DNA of 64,000 nt from CALKJP01 sp046299555 (GTDB lineage: Bacteria > Bacteroidota > Bacteroidia > JACCXN01): NCBI GenBank assembly GCA_046299555.1, contig JBKBHS010000001.1, positions 1,426,001-1,490,000 of the forward strand, read 5' to 3'. A program made the position numbers and the translations under genes. The number at the start of each line of letters is the position of its first letter. The stretch's first letter is position 1. The notes under the pieces are model-generated. The model had not been told where the DNA came from, ran no database searches, and saw only the letters and a program-made list of their open reading frames with translations. Positions 19,961 to 29,504 of this stretch are shown here, piece after piece.

Positions 19961-20668
19961 TTATTTACTTTTTTTTATTTCTAATCCTAAATTCAAACCA
20001 AAATGCAATGAAGGTAAAAGTACAAATCCTTGATCTTTATGATAGCTATGAAATTCATAGTCTATAAAACCTTCATAAGTATAAAATTGAATATACTTTA
20101 GTCTCGCACCCAAACCCCAATAAATATCCAAATATGGTTGATATTTGTGCTTTCTATTTATATTAAATGAGCATCCAATTAAAAATTTTGTACCAAATAC
20201 ATGTTGTTTTTCTGTTCGAATACCTTCAAAGCTATAGTTCATATAATTATCAAAACTTGCATATTTGTTTTTAAACCACCAATAGCGGTAAAATATTACG
20301 GGTTCAATGAATAATATATTGTAATTTTTTATTAAATAAATTTTTGAATTTAAACCAATTGTAAAGGCATTGTTTAAGTCATTTATAAAATTCGTATATA
20401 AATAACTACTTGTTAAACCAACTCCCATACTTGGAATTGTTCCAGATTTTTTGGTACTTGGTTTAAAAGAAAAATGTAAACCAATAGATTTGTTTTTATA
20501 AATTTTTTCAATGGTTATCGGATAAGTATTAAAAATGTAATATCCCGGATTTGTTGTTACTCTTAATGATTGGTAATTAGTTGAATCATTTGCAGCTATA
20601 AATTTAATATTTGCAGCAAAAAATAATATTGTACTAAAAATATTTATATACTTTTTATAATGTAACAC
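19961..20668 (-). CDS. exported protein of unknown function, probably outer-membrane beta-barrel
   Basis: I do not recognise this 235-residue protein. It has an N-terminal hydrophobic segment (about 8-27) that can act as a signal peptide (ends I-A-A-N-D) and then alternating aromatic/hydrophobic strands with glycine turns (G-V-G-L-T-S-S-Y-L-Y-T, G-L-G-A-R-L-K-Y-I), which suggests a small outer-membrane barrel. It follows ttcA after 22 bases and is convergent with the HD gene (5-base gap). Confidence 0.5.
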   Translation of the reverse strand: MLHYKKYINIFSTILFFAANIKFIAANDSTNYQSLRVTTNPGYYIFNTYPITIEKIYKNKSIGLHFSFKPSTKKSGTIPSMGVGLTSSYLYTNFINDLNNAFTIGLNSKIYLIKNYNILFIEPVIFYRYWWFKNKYASFDNYMNYSFEGIRTEKQHVFGTKFLIGCSFNINRKHKYQPYLDIYWGLGARLKYIQFYTYEGFIDYEFHSYHKDQGFVLLPSLHFGLNLGLEIKKSK

Positions 20669-20690
20669 TTTGAATTAAAAATGCATGAAT

Positions 20691-21494
20691 TTAATCCAAT
20701 TTTTCAAAATCATACAATTTCTTATCAAACAAATGCGATGGATGCACATTTTTTAATGCTGTAAAAATAATTTCATTACGGTCTGGAAATTGGTTGCTCC
20801 ATTCCTTCATCATTTGTTTAATTTTTTTGCGCTGCAAATTTTCCTGAGAACCACATAAATTACATGGTATTATTGGAAAGTTTTTGTATTGAGCATAAAG
20901 TTCAATATCATCTTCATTACAAAAAGCTAATGGCCGAATAACGATATGGCGTTTATCATCTGTTTTATAAATGGCAGGCATGGTTTCTATTTTTCCTGCA
21001 AAAAATAAATTCAGAAAAAAAGTTTCCAAAATGTCATTTTTATGATGTCCTAAAGCAATTTTGGTAATTCCCATTTCAGAGGCTACATCGTACAAAGTCC
21101 CTCTACGCAATCGAGAGCAAAGGCTACACATGGTTTTTCCTTCAGGAATTTTTTCTTTTACAATCGAATATGTATCGCGTTCTATAATTCTATATGGAAT
21201 ATTTCGAGCACTTAAATATTCCGGCAAAATATGTTCCGGGAAACCGGGTTGTTTTTGGTCGAGATTTACTGCGATTAATTCAAAACTATTGTTCATTACC
21301 ATTTGCACATGCAGTAAAATATCCAACATGGTAAAACTATCTTTACCCCCCGAGATGCATACCATAACTTTATCACCGGGCTGTATTAAATTAAATTCTT
21401 CAATGGCATTCCAAACATTTTTTCTAAGCTTTCTTGCTACCTTTTCAGCTATTTCAGGATTTATTTTTGTTTTAATATTATTTTCAAAAAACAT
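20691..21494 (-). CDS. ttcA: tRNA 2-thiocytidine biosynthesis protein TtcA family
   Basis: This PP-loop ATPase of 267 residues thiolates cytidine 32 of tRNA using a persulfide donor. The PP-loop S-G-G-K-D-S is at about 48-53 (counted from the ATG). Cysteine motifs C-S-L-C-S-R-L-R-R-G and C-N-L-C-G-S-Q match TtcA, where a C-x-x-C pair and a third cysteine hold the iron-sulfur cluster. I chose the ATG at 21494. An upstream in-frame TTG at 21518 lies inside a -7 promoter box and so should not be translated. Confidence 0.88.
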   Translation of the reverse strand: MFFENNIKTKINPEIAEKVARKLRKNVWNAIEEFNLIQPGDKVMVCISGGKDSFTMLDILLHVQMVMNNSFELIAVNLDQKQPGFPEHILPEYLSARNIPYRIIERDTYSIVKEKIPEGKTMCSLCSRLRRGTLYDVASEMGITKIALGHHKNDILETFFLNLFFAGKIETMPAIYKTDDKRHIVIRPLAFCNEDDIELYAQYKNFPIIPCNLCGSQENLQRKKIKQMMKEWSNQFPDRNEIIFTALKNVHPSHLFDKKLYDFEKLD

Positions 21495-21515
21495 AATTTC
21501 ATTGCTTAAATTATA

Positions 21516-21523
21516 CAAAAGTA
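21516..21523 (-). promoter_or_regulatory. ttcA promoter -7 box
   Basis: On the minus strand this reads TACTTTTG (consensus TAnnTTTG), placing the transcript start about 16 bases before the ATG at 21494. The -33 element is weak. The box decides the start codon of ttcA. Confidence 0.5.
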
Positions 21524-21717
21524 GCGCTATTTAACAATATCATTATATTTAGTTGAGTTTATAAAGCATGAAAATAGAATGTTTTAAATTGAAAATGAAT
21601 TGAAATAAATGTGTAATTAATTGAAAATCATAGAATAAAATGTGTGGTATATGAATTATTCTAATTTGAATGTTAAAAAAAAATAGCAAATATCATTTAA
21701 TGCCATTTATTAATATG

Positions 21718-21725
21718 TATTTTTG
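21718..21725 (+). promoter_or_regulatory. lpxD promoter -7 box, possibly giving a leaderless mRNA
   Basis: TATTTTTG matches TAnnTTTG exactly and ends only 4 bases before the lpxD ATG at 21730. The usual spacing puts the transcript start at or next to the ATG. A TTTA at 21696-21699 sits near the -33 position. The rest of the 21519-21717 gap is AT-rich with nothing I can assign. Confidence 0.55.
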
Positions 21726-21729
21726 AACA

Positions 21730-22788
21730 ATGGAATTTAGTGCAACTCAAATAGCTCAACTATTAGGAGGAACCATAGAGGGTAATCCGAATGTAAAGGT
21801 AAACAGACTTTCAAAAATTGAAGAAGGGATACAAGGCGGAATATCATTTTTAGCCAATCCTCAGTATGCACCATATATTTATACTACCGATGCTTCCATA
21901 GTTATAGTAAATAAAGACTTTAATCTTGAAAAAGCTGTAAAAGAAACTTGTACGCTTATTCGTGTTGACAATGCATACCAAGCATTTACCAAGTTATTAG
22001 AAATGTATAGCCAACTTCAACGCGATAAAAAAGGGATTGAACAAGGTTCATTTATAGATGAAACAGCTAAAATTGGTAAGGATGTTTACATTGCAGCAAC
22101 CGCATATATTGGTAAAAACTGTAAAATAGGTAATCAAGTTAAAATTTATCCTCATACATATGTTGGCGATAATGTTGAAATAGGCGACAATACAACATTA
22201 TTTTCCGGAGTAAAGATTTATTCAGACTGTATAATAGGGAAAGAGTGTATGATACATTCAGGAGTTGTAATTGGAGGTGATGGCTTTGGTTTTGCACCTA
22301 ATTCGGAAAATAATTATAAAAAGGTACCTCAAATTGGCAACGTAATTATTGAAGATTTTGTTGAAATTGGAGCAAATACCACCATAGATAGAGCGACATT
22401 AGGATCTACCATAATTCGTAAAGGTGTAAAATTAGACAATCTCATTCAGATTGCACACAATGTAGAAATTGGAGAAAATACTGTAATAGCTGCTCAAACC
22501 GGTATTGCAGGTTCAACCAAAATAGGAAGAGATTGCATGATTGGAGGGCAAGTAGGAATTGTGGGACACATAACAATTGCCAATAAAGTAAAAATAGCCG
22601 CACAATCGGGAATAGGTTCTAGCATAACAGAAGAAGGCACCATTGTGCAAGGCTCTCCGGCATTTTCAATTGGTGATTATAAACGCTCCTATGTTGTATT
22701 TAGAAATTTACCTGACATCAATTCAAAATTAAAAGAACTGGAAAAATTAATAAAAGAATTAAAAGAATTACAAAACAATAATATTTAG
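21730..22788 (+). CDS. lpxD: UDP-3-O-(3-hydroxyacyl)glucosamine N-acyltransferase
   Basis: This 352-residue enzyme adds the second acyl chain in lipid A biosynthesis. The N-terminal uridine-binding domain (1-105; S-F-L-A-N-P-Q-Y) is followed by a left-handed beta-helix of hexapeptide repeats (about 110-320). The catalytic histidine is in the I-Q-I-A-H-N-V-E-I-G segment. A C-terminal helix (E-L-E-K-L-I-K-E-L) helps trimer formation. It is first of the tightly spaced lpxD-lpxC/fabZ-lpxA set. The ATG is favoured by the -7 box immediately upstream. Confidence 0.96.
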   Translation: MEFSATQIAQLLGGTIEGNPNVKVNRLSKIEEGIQGGISFLANPQYAPYIYTTDASIVIVNKDFNLEKAVKETCTLIRVDNAYQAFTKLLEMYSQLQRDKKGIEQGSFIDETAKIGKDVYIAATAYIGKNCKIGNQVKIYPHTYVGDNVEIGDNTTLFSGVKIYSDCIIGKECMIHSGVVIGGDGFGFAPNSENNYKKVPQIGNVIIEDFVEIGANTTIDRATLGSTIIRKGVKLDNLIQIAHNVEIGENTVIAAQTGIAGSTKIGRDCMIGGQVGIVGHITIANKVKIAAQSGIGSSITEEGTIVQGSPAFSIGDYKRSYVVFRNLPDINSKLKELEKLIKELKELQNNNI

Positions 22789-22791
22789 CTC

Positions 22792-24255
22792 ATGCAAACT
22801 GCAGAAAAAATTGCTCCTGTGGCTTCTGAAGAAAAACATACACAGAAAAAAGTAATGCAAACTACATTAAAAAAAGAAGTTTCGTTGAGTGGTGTTGGTT
22901 TACATACCGGGCAAAAAGCTACTATAACTTTTAAACCTGCACCGGCCAATCATTGGTATAAATTTAAACGTGTAGACATAGAAGGGCAACCCATAATTGA
23001 GGCCGATGCCGATAATGTAATTGATACATCAAGAGGTACAACGCTTGCCAAAAATGGAGCTAAAGTTCATACAACAGAACATGTATTGGCAGCTTTAATT
23101 GGTTGTGAAATTGATAATGTATTAATAGAAATTGATGGACCTGAAATTCCAATTATGGATGGAAGTTCGGCACCATTTGTTAAATTATTTAAAGAAGTAG
23201 GAGTGCAGGAATTAGATGTTGAACGCGATTATTTTGTAATAAAAGAAAATTTAACCTACGAAGATCTAGAGCGAAACATAGAAATGTTAGCCGTGCCGCA
23301 AGATGAATTTAGAATTACCGTAATGGTTGATTATCATTCTAAAATTTTAGGCACACAGCATGCTTCAATGTATAATGTTCGTGAATTTGCTACTGATATT
23401 GCTCCTTGCAGAACATTCTGTTTTTTACATGAAATTGAACCATTGTTTAAACAAGGATTAATAAAAGGAGGCGATTTAAATAATGCAATAGTACTTGTTG
23501 CTAAAGAAATGCCTCAAAGCGAGTTAGATAAACTAGCTGATTTATTTGGAAAGCCACACATGGAGTTAAAAGGCATCGGTGTTTTAAACAATACTGAAAT
23601 GCATTTTGATAATGAGCCTGCACGTCATAAACTATTAGATATAGTTGGCGATTTAGCTTTAGTTGGTAAACCAATTAAAGGACATATTTTGGCTGCACGT
23701 CCGGGGCATCATGGAAATGTAGCATTTGCAAAAAAAATAAAACAAGCTATAAAAGAACAAGAGAAAAAGAAAGCTCCTAAATACGATCCTGATAAACCTC
23801 CAATATTTGATATTACAGCCATTGAAAAAATGCTTCCTCATCGACAACCATTTTTATTGGTTGATAAAGTAATTGAGTTAAGCGATAATCATGTGGTTGG
23901 AATAAAAAATGTTACCATGAATGAAGAGTTTTTCAGAGGGCATTTTCCCGGAAATCCGGTAATGCCGGGTGTTTTGTTAGTGGAAGCAATGGCACAAACG
24001 GGTGGAATTTTTGTTTTAAGTTCCAGCTCTATACCCGACCCTGAAAACTATTTAACTTACTTCATGAAAATTGATGGCGTAAAGTTTAAACAAAAAGTTG
24101 TTCCAGGAGATACCGTAATATTCAGACTAGAACTTGCTTCACCAATCAGAAGAGGTATTTGTCATATGCGCGGAGAGGCCTATGTGGGAAGCAAATGCGT
24201 AATGGAAGGAGAAATGATAGCACAAATAGTAAAAGTTAAAGGCAACGATAAATAA
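22792..24255 (+). CDS. lpxC/fabZ: bifunctional LpxC deacetylase / FabZ 3-hydroxyacyl-ACP dehydratase
   Basis: This 487-residue fusion is characteristic of Bacteroidota. Residues about 25-320 are LpxC, the zinc deacetylase that commits UDP-3-O-acyl-GlcNAc to lipid A: T-T-E-H97 is a zinc ligand motif, and R-H-K-L-L-D-I-V-G-D-L provides further zinc ligands. Residues about 340-487 are FabZ, the hot-dog dehydratase of fatty acid synthesis, with H-F-P-G-N-P-V-M-P-G-V-L-L-V-E-A carrying the catalytic His and Glu. It starts 3 bases after lpxD and overlaps the lpxA start by one base (TAATG). The fusion links lipid A commitment and 3-hydroxyacyl supply. Confidence 0.97.
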   Translation: MQTAEKIAPVASEEKHTQKKVMQTTLKKEVSLSGVGLHTGQKATITFKPAPANHWYKFKRVDIEGQPIIEADADNVIDTSRGTTLAKNGAKVHTTEHVLAALIGCEIDNVLIEIDGPEIPIMDGSSAPFVKLFKEVGVQELDVERDYFVIKENLTYEDLERNIEMLAVPQDEFRITVMVDYHSKILGTQHASMYNVREFATDIAPCRTFCFLHEIEPLFKQGLIKGGDLNNAIVLVAKEMPQSELDKLADLFGKPHMELKGIGVLNNTEMHFDNEPARHKLLDIVGDLALVGKPIKGHILAARPGHHGNVAFAKKIKQAIKEQEKKKAPKYDPDKPPIFDITAIEKMLPHRQPFLLVDKVIELSDNHVVGIKNVTMNEEFFRGHFPGNPVMPGVLLVEAMAQTGGIFVLSSSSIPDPENYLTYFMKIDGVKFKQKVVPGDTVIFRLELASPIRRGICHMRGEAYVGSKCVMEGEMIAQIVKVKGNDK

Positions 24256-25037
24256 TGATTCACAAATTTACCGACATACATCCCAATGCCAAGATTGGCG
24301 AAAATGTAAAAATAGATGCTTTCTCAGTAATACATGATAATGTGGAGATAGGCGATGGTACATGGATAGGCTCAAATGTTACCATAATGCCCGGTGCTCG
24401 CATAGGGAAAAATTGTAAAATTTTTCCCGGTGCAGTAATATCGGCCATTCCTCAAGATTTAAAATTTGCAGGTGAAAATACAACCGCAGAAATTGGTGAT
24501 AATACAACCATTAGAGAATTTGTTACCATAAATCGCGGTACAGTTGAAAAAATGACTACAAAGGTGGGCTCTAATTGTTTAATTATGGCCTATGCCCACG
24601 TAGCTCACGATTGTATTGTTGGGAATAATGTAATTCTTGCTAACTGTGTTAATTTAGCAGGGCACGTTATTATACATGATTATGCCATATTAGAAGGTTT
24701 AGTTGCAGTGCAACAATTTGTTACTATTGGCGCTCATGCATTTGTTACAGGAGGTTCATTAGTTCGTAAAAATGTTCCACCATTTGTAAAAGCTGCTCGC
24801 GAACCACTATCATTTGTAGGTGTAAATGCTGTTGGACTTAGAAGAAGAGGCTTTTCTAACGAAACCATTATGCAAATAGAAGATATTTACAGAACCCTTT
24901 ATGTAAGAGGATACAATATTTCCAATGCCCTTACTATTATTGAACAAGAAGCTCCGGTATCAAAAGAAAAAGATTTAATTCTTGAATTTATCAGAGCATC
25001 TAAAAATGGTATTATGAGAGGATTATCGAACGATTAA
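24255..25037 (+). CDS. lpxA: UDP-N-acetylglucosamine acyltransferase
   Basis: This 260-residue trimeric acyltransferase catalyses the first step of lipid A biosynthesis. Hexapeptide repeats run through residues 5-185. The catalytic histidine is in A-H-V-A-H-D-C-I-V-G (A-Y-A-H-V-A-H-D-C). The segment I-P-Q-D-L-K-F and the C-terminal helical domain (V-G-L-R-R-R-G-F) are typical. It overlaps lpxC/fabZ by one base, so translation is coupled. Confidence 0.97.
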   Translation: MIHKFTDIHPNAKIGENVKIDAFSVIHDNVEIGDGTWIGSNVTIMPGARIGKNCKIFPGAVISAIPQDLKFAGENTTAEIGDNTTIREFVTINRGTVEKMTTKVGSNCLIMAYAHVAHDCIVGNNVILANCVNLAGHVIIHDYAILEGLVAVQQFVTIGAHAFVTGGSLVRKNVPPFVKAAREPLSFVGVNAVGLRRRGFSNETIMQIEDIYRTLYVRGYNISNALTIIEQEAPVSKEKDLILEFIRASKNGIMRGLSND

Positions 25038-25060
25038 CCTTGATAATTAACCTATCTTAA

Positions 25061-25678
25061 ATGCAAATATCACTCAGCAATATTGGTAAAAGATATAATT
25101 ATGAGTGGATTTTTAGAAATATAAATTACCAAATTAATGCAGGCGAAAAACATGTTTTACTTGGAGCCAATGGCTCCGGTAAATCAACATTATTACAAAT
25201 AATTGCAGGAAATTATTTACCATCAAATGGTTCAATTACCTATCTGTTAAATAATCAGGAAATATTATCAGAAAAAATTTTTCAACACATCACAATTGTA
25301 GCACCCTATCTTGAGTTATTTGAAGAATTTACATTTGAAGAACTGATAGATTTACAACAAAAATTCAAACCATTTTTGATTCCTAAAAAAGAAATTATTG
25401 AAACTTCTGGCTTACAAAGGGTAAAAAATAAAGCGATTAAAAACTATTCTTCAGGAATGAAACAAAGAGCTAAGATTTCTTTGGCAGTGTTAGCAGATGT
25501 ACCATTATTATTATTAGATGAACCTACTTCTAACTTAGATCATGTAGCAATAAAATGGTACTCCCAGCTTATAAATGAATTTGCACTTTATAAAACAATA
25601 ATTGTTGCCTCAAACAAACAAGAATCCGAATATTCATTTTGTAATTATTGTTTAAACATTGAAGATTTTAAAAAATAA
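25061..25678 (+). CDS. ABC transporter ATP-binding protein
   Basis: This 205-residue stand-alone nucleotide-binding subunit has Walker A G-A-N-G-S-G-K-S-T (about 35-43), signature Y-S-S-G-M-K-Q-R (about 133) and Walker B L-L-L-L-D-E-P-T-S-N-L-D. It is short for a typical NBD. It lies 23 bases after lpxA, apparently as the last gene of the lpx operon. No permease is adjacent, so the transported substrate is unknown; a link to envelope biogenesis is inference from position. Its 3' end overlaps the convergent symporter gene by 11 bases. Confidence 0.85.
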   Translation: MQISLSNIGKRYNYEWIFRNINYQINAGEKHVLLGANGSGKSTLLQIIAGNYLPSNGSITYLLNNQEILSEKIFQHITIVAPYLELFEEFTFEELIDLQQKFKPFLIPKKEIIETSGLQRVKNKAIKNYSSGMKQRAKISLAVLADVPLLLLDEPTSNLDHVAIKWYSQLINEFALYKTIIVASNKQESEYSFCNYCLNIEDFKK

Positions 25679-27137
25679 ACTTTCCTAGCAGAAATATAGC
25701 GCTAGTCATCAATACAATTCCAATTAAATTCAGCCAAATTCCAATTCGTATCATATCTTTTGATTGAATTAATTCTGTCCCAAATACAATTGTATTGGGA
25801 GGAGTAGCAACCGGCAACATAAAAGCAAAGGATGCTGAAAAAACCACAGGAATCATAATAATTAATGGTCCAACATTGGTTGATTTTGCAAGTGCAATTA
25901 AAATTGGAAGAACTAAGTAGGTTGCAGCCGTATTGGATGATATCTCTGTGAAAAATGTCATAATAGTGCATAAGATGATTACCATAATTACCGGATGTAT
26001 ACCTTCCAGTCCTTTTAAGTTTTCTCCAAGCCAGTCTGATAGACCGGAAGCTGATATGCCTTTAGCAAGCGCAAATCCGCCACCAAATAAAAACAAAATT
26101 CCCATGGGAATTTTTTTACCTTCTTCCCATGTTAAAATATTTTCATTTTTTGAAGAAGGAATTAAAAACAATACTGAAGCCATAAACATAGCCACTGTAC
26201 TGTCTGTTATAAACTTACTCTCTGGAAATAAATTACTCCAACCTTTAATTTGTATAATTCCTAAATCGATATTTTCTCTAAATAACCATAGTGAAATTGT
26301 AATTATAAATACTATTGATACAGTAATTTCTTCACGACTCATTTTGCCAAGTTTTGTGTATTCCTGCTGACAATAATTAAGACTTACGGAAGCTAGTTTT
26401 AGATTTTTTAAAAGCAGTTTTTTAAATAAAAGATAAGCTATTATGAAAAATAAAGCTGATACGGGGAGTCCAAATAGCATCCATTTCGCAAAACTCATGG
26501 GTGGAAGTTCAGGGAAATTTTCATTATAAAAACCCATAAAAATTATATTGGGAGCTGTTCCTACTAATGTTGCTGTACCACCTATTGATGAAGCATATGC
26601 AATACCTAAAAGCAATGCCGTTGAAAAACGAAGAAATGATTTTTTGTCATCGCATTCAAATTGTTTTACAATAGATAATGCTGCGGGTAATAGCATCATT
26701 GTTGTTGCAACATTAGAAATCCACATGGAAAGTACATAGCTGGAAAGCATCATGCCCAACAATATTTTTTCGGGTTCAGAACCAATTGCAAGCATTATTC
26801 TAAGCGCAATCCTCCTATGTAAATTCCATTTTTCTATGGCAAACGCAATTAGAAAACCGCCAGTAAATAAAAAGATGATGTCATTTGCATAAGCAGGTGC
26901 AATTTCACGCATATCCATTAAACCCAAAATTGGAAAAAGAGAAAGTGGAATAAGCGCAGTAAAGTAAATACTAAAAGCCTCTAATATCCACCAAGTTCCC
27001 ATAAGTGCAACTACAAAAACTGTTTTAGCCATTAAATCATTTCCTGTGCTTTGCAACATGAGTGAATAAAGCAATGCACCAATTGCCGGGCCTGCCAGAA
27101 TTTTTAAAGGGTTATTATAGTTTCTAATAAATTCCAC
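25668..27137 (-). CDS. DASS (SLC13) family sodium/anion symporter
   Basis: This 489-residue, strongly hydrophobic protein has about 11 membrane helices. Family marks are the S-N-V-A-T-T-M-M-L-L-P (first S-N-T-like motif), G-G-T-A-T-L-V-G-T-A-P-N and, near the C-terminus, T-E-I-S-S-N-T-A-A-T plus P-V-A-T-P-P-N-T-I-V-F-G (second S-N-T motif). It imports a dicarboxylate, sulfate or phosphate with sodium; the anion cannot be fixed by sequence alone. It overlaps the DUF3108 gene by one base (TAATG). Confidence 0.88.
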   Translation of the reverse strand: MEFIRNYNNPLKILAGPAIGALLYSLMLQSTGNDLMAKTVFVVALMGTWWILEAFSIYFTALIPLSLFPILGLMDMREIAPAYANDIIFLFTGGFLIAFAIEKWNLHRRIALRIMLAIGSEPEKILLGMMLSSYVLSMWISNVATTMMLLPAALSIVKQFECDDKKSFLRFSTALLLGIAYASSIGGTATLVGTAPNIIFMGFYNENFPELPPMSFAKWMLFGLPVSALFFIIAYLLFKKLLLKNLKLASVSLNYCQQEYTKLGKMSREEITVSIVFIITISLWLFRENIDLGIIQIKGWSNLFPESKFITDSTVAMFMASVLFLIPSSKNENILTWEEGKKIPMGILFLFGGGFALAKGISASGLSDWLGENLKGLEGIHPVIMVIILCTIMTFFTEISSNTAATYLVLPILIALAKSTNVGPLIIMIPVVFSASFAFMLPVATPPNTIVFGTELIQSKDMIRIGIWLNLIGIVLMTSAIFLLGKFIF

Positions 27138-28054
27138 TATTTTTTAGATGTTAGGCTATTACGTAAGTTTTTATGTTCTTTTAGGTAAACTTTAATATTT
27201 CCAACTAAAATTTTTGATTCAATATATAATGGTATTTTATTTAAATCATCAGTTACGTATACACTCATATGTTCGCCCGATTTAAAAATAGTTCCTTCTA
27301 TAAGCATGGCACTAAATTTAATACAATTAAATGTTCCAAGATATGGACTTGTATAGCTTTCTTTTCCCAGATAACGGATATAAATCTGATGCGCTTCGTT
27401 ATCAAGAAAGATTTTTACAGGAATGGTGTCATTTATTTTATAATTATCAAAATTTATATTTCGTGAAAAATAAATAAGAGAAAGTACATCAAAGGTGCAA
27501 TCAGAAACGGAAATTGTATCGCGTTTTGCTTCTTTCTTCCCCTTTTTTAGGTATGTGTAAACTTTATTTTTAGATGGAAAGAATAAGTTTTCTTCATAAT
27601 AGTAATTTCCTCCTTCACTAACATCTCTAATAAAACGAATAGGTTTTAAACTAATACTATCCGTGTAGGCTTCATAACGGTCGTTTACTTTAAAAAACCA
27701 ATCATATTTTGGATAAGTACTTCCAATGCCTTTATAATTAAAATATGTTTTACCAAGCCATTCTTTTTCATTTACACTAAATGTAACTTTACCAGCTTCT
27801 GCCCAAAAAGGCCCCCAGTTATATTCTATATGATATGTTAGTTCTTCACCTGCTTTAAAGGCCTGATTAATAGTTTTACATTCTTGAGCAAAACAATTTT
27901 GGAGTTTTAAAAAGAGTAAATAAAAAATAAGACAGTATAAATATTGTTTATTATGCAAAATGTAATTGTTTTTATTACTTTTTCTAAAAATAAAAAAATT
28001 AAACGGAATTATATTTTTAATTTCGGATTTAAATATGCAATATTTTAAAATCAT
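27137..28054 (-). CDS. DUF3108 exported protein
   Basis: The mature part (from about Q-E-C-K-T) matches DUF3108: F-K-A-G-E-E-L-T-Y-H-I-E-Y-N-W-G-P-F-W-A-E-A-G near the start, then a lipocalin-like or YmzA-like beta-rich domain. The signal peptide core is L-I-F-Y-L-L-F-L-K-L-Q-N-C-F-A. The start is uncertain. The frame is open to an ATG at 28111, but that runs into the divergent TPR gene, which starts at 28035. I list the ATG at 28054. A TTG at 27958 would give a normal-length signal peptide. The gene is coupled to the symporter downstream. Function unknown. Confidence 0.75.
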   Translation of the reverse strand: MILKYCIFKSEIKNIIPFNFFIFRKSNKNNYILHNKQYLYCLIFYLLFLKLQNCFAQECKTINQAFKAGEELTYHIEYNWGPFWAEAGKVTFSVNEKEWLGKTYFNYKGIGSTYPKYDWFFKVNDRYEAYTDSISLKPIRFIRDVSEGGNYYYEENLFFPSKNKVYTYLKKGKKEAKRDTISVSDCTFDVLSLIYFSRNINFDNYKINDTIPVKIFLDNEAHQIYIRYLGKESYTSPYLGTFNCIKFSAMLIEGTIFKSGEHMSVYVTDDLNKIPLYIESKILVGNIKVYLKEHKNLRNSLTSKK

Positions 28055-29473
28055 ACTTGTAATATTATTTTTAAATAATGTCTCAATATGTCTTTTAGCA
28101 CAGAATGGCACTATTGATTCATTGAAAAATATTGTTAATGTTGAAATAAACGATACTAATAAAGTATACCATTTATTAGAGCTTTCAGAATTGTTTTATG
28201 AAATTAATGTTGATTCCGCATATTATTATGTTGATAAGGCCTATCAATTGGTATTGAACTTAAACGATTCAAATTACATAGCAATGTCGCTTGGAGAATT
28301 GGCATGGTATGTTTTTGAAAAGGTCGATTTTTATACTGCTAAAAATTATTATCAAAAAGCATTTTAAAATTCATTATAAGCTTGGTTATCGTTTAAAGGC
28401 ATTAAAGCATCTTGGAAATCTGGGAATCATGTATAAAAAACAAGGACTCTATTCCAAGGCATTGGATTGCTATTTTACCACCCTTAAAATTGCGGAAGAA
28501 GAGAACAATAAGAAATTTATATCTACAGTATGTGGTAAAATTGGAAATATTTATACCCAACTTGGAAATTATGATAATGCAATTAAGTATCATTTAAAAG
28601 CACTGCATTTTGATAGTTTATTAGAAAATAAAAAAGGGATAGCACGACATTTTGGAAATTTAGGAATTGTATATAGAAATCAATCCAATTTCGATAAAGC
28701 CTTTGATAGTTTTTCTAAAGCATTTGAGATAGATTCTTTGCTTGATAATAAACATAGAAAAGCATTGCATTTATATAATTTGGGTAATATTCATGGTGAT
28801 ATTAAAAAGTATGATGTTGCACTAAATTATTATCAAAGAGCCTTAGATATCGAAAAAGAATTAAATGACAACTATGGAATTGCAAGCAATTTAACCAGTA
28901 TAGCACAGATTTATATTTTTCAAAAAAAATATCAGCAAGCACTTATTAATTTAAATAATGCATATAAAATAGCATCTGAAATTGATTCTAAATACTTATT
29001 AAAAAGCATACATGAAAATTATTATTTATTATATGAAAATACACATAACTACATTGATGCTTTTGAAAACTACAAAAAATACATTTCATTAAGAGATACA
29101 TTGTTAAGCGAGGAGAATACTAAAGCATCATTGCAAAAAGAATTGCAATATGAATATGAAAAGAAAGAATCTTTAATTTTATTGGAACAAGAAAAAAACA
29201 AGCTTTATATAAAGCTGAAACAAAAAGACAAAATTTGTTATTATGGTTAATATTTGCTGTATCTATTGCTATTTCATTAATAGCAGCCATTATTTATAAA
29301 TCATTAAAAACAACAAAAAATCAAAAGAGACTAATTGAGAAGCAAAAAGCCGATGTGGAAGAAAAGCAAAAAAAATAATAGATTCAATATATTATGCTAA
29401 AAGAATTCAAGAGGCCATGCTTACCAGCGAAAGGTATATAGAACGCAATTTGATTCGATTATTAAAAAAATAA
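28035..29473 (+). pseudogene. TPR signalling protein broken by three homopolymer frameshifts
   Basis: Joining three frame changes gives one continuous protein of about 480 residues: signal peptide (1-22), some six TPR units, a coiled coil, one membrane helix (L-L-L-W-L-I-F-A-V-S-I-A-I) and the ending I-I-D-S-I-Y-Y-A-K-R-I-Q-E-A. The shifts lie at TTTT (28362-28365, one T too many), A7 (29192-29198, one A too few) and A8 (29368-29375, one A too few). That domain order and ending are typical of Bacteroidota TPR proteins related to histidine kinases and SpoIIE-type phosphatases. The largest intact piece is 28291-29250. It may be a true pseudogene, a sequencing artefact or slippage-dependent. Confidence 0.75.
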
Positions 29474-29504
29474 CCTACTGACATTTTGTCTTTTTAATAT
29501 TGTG

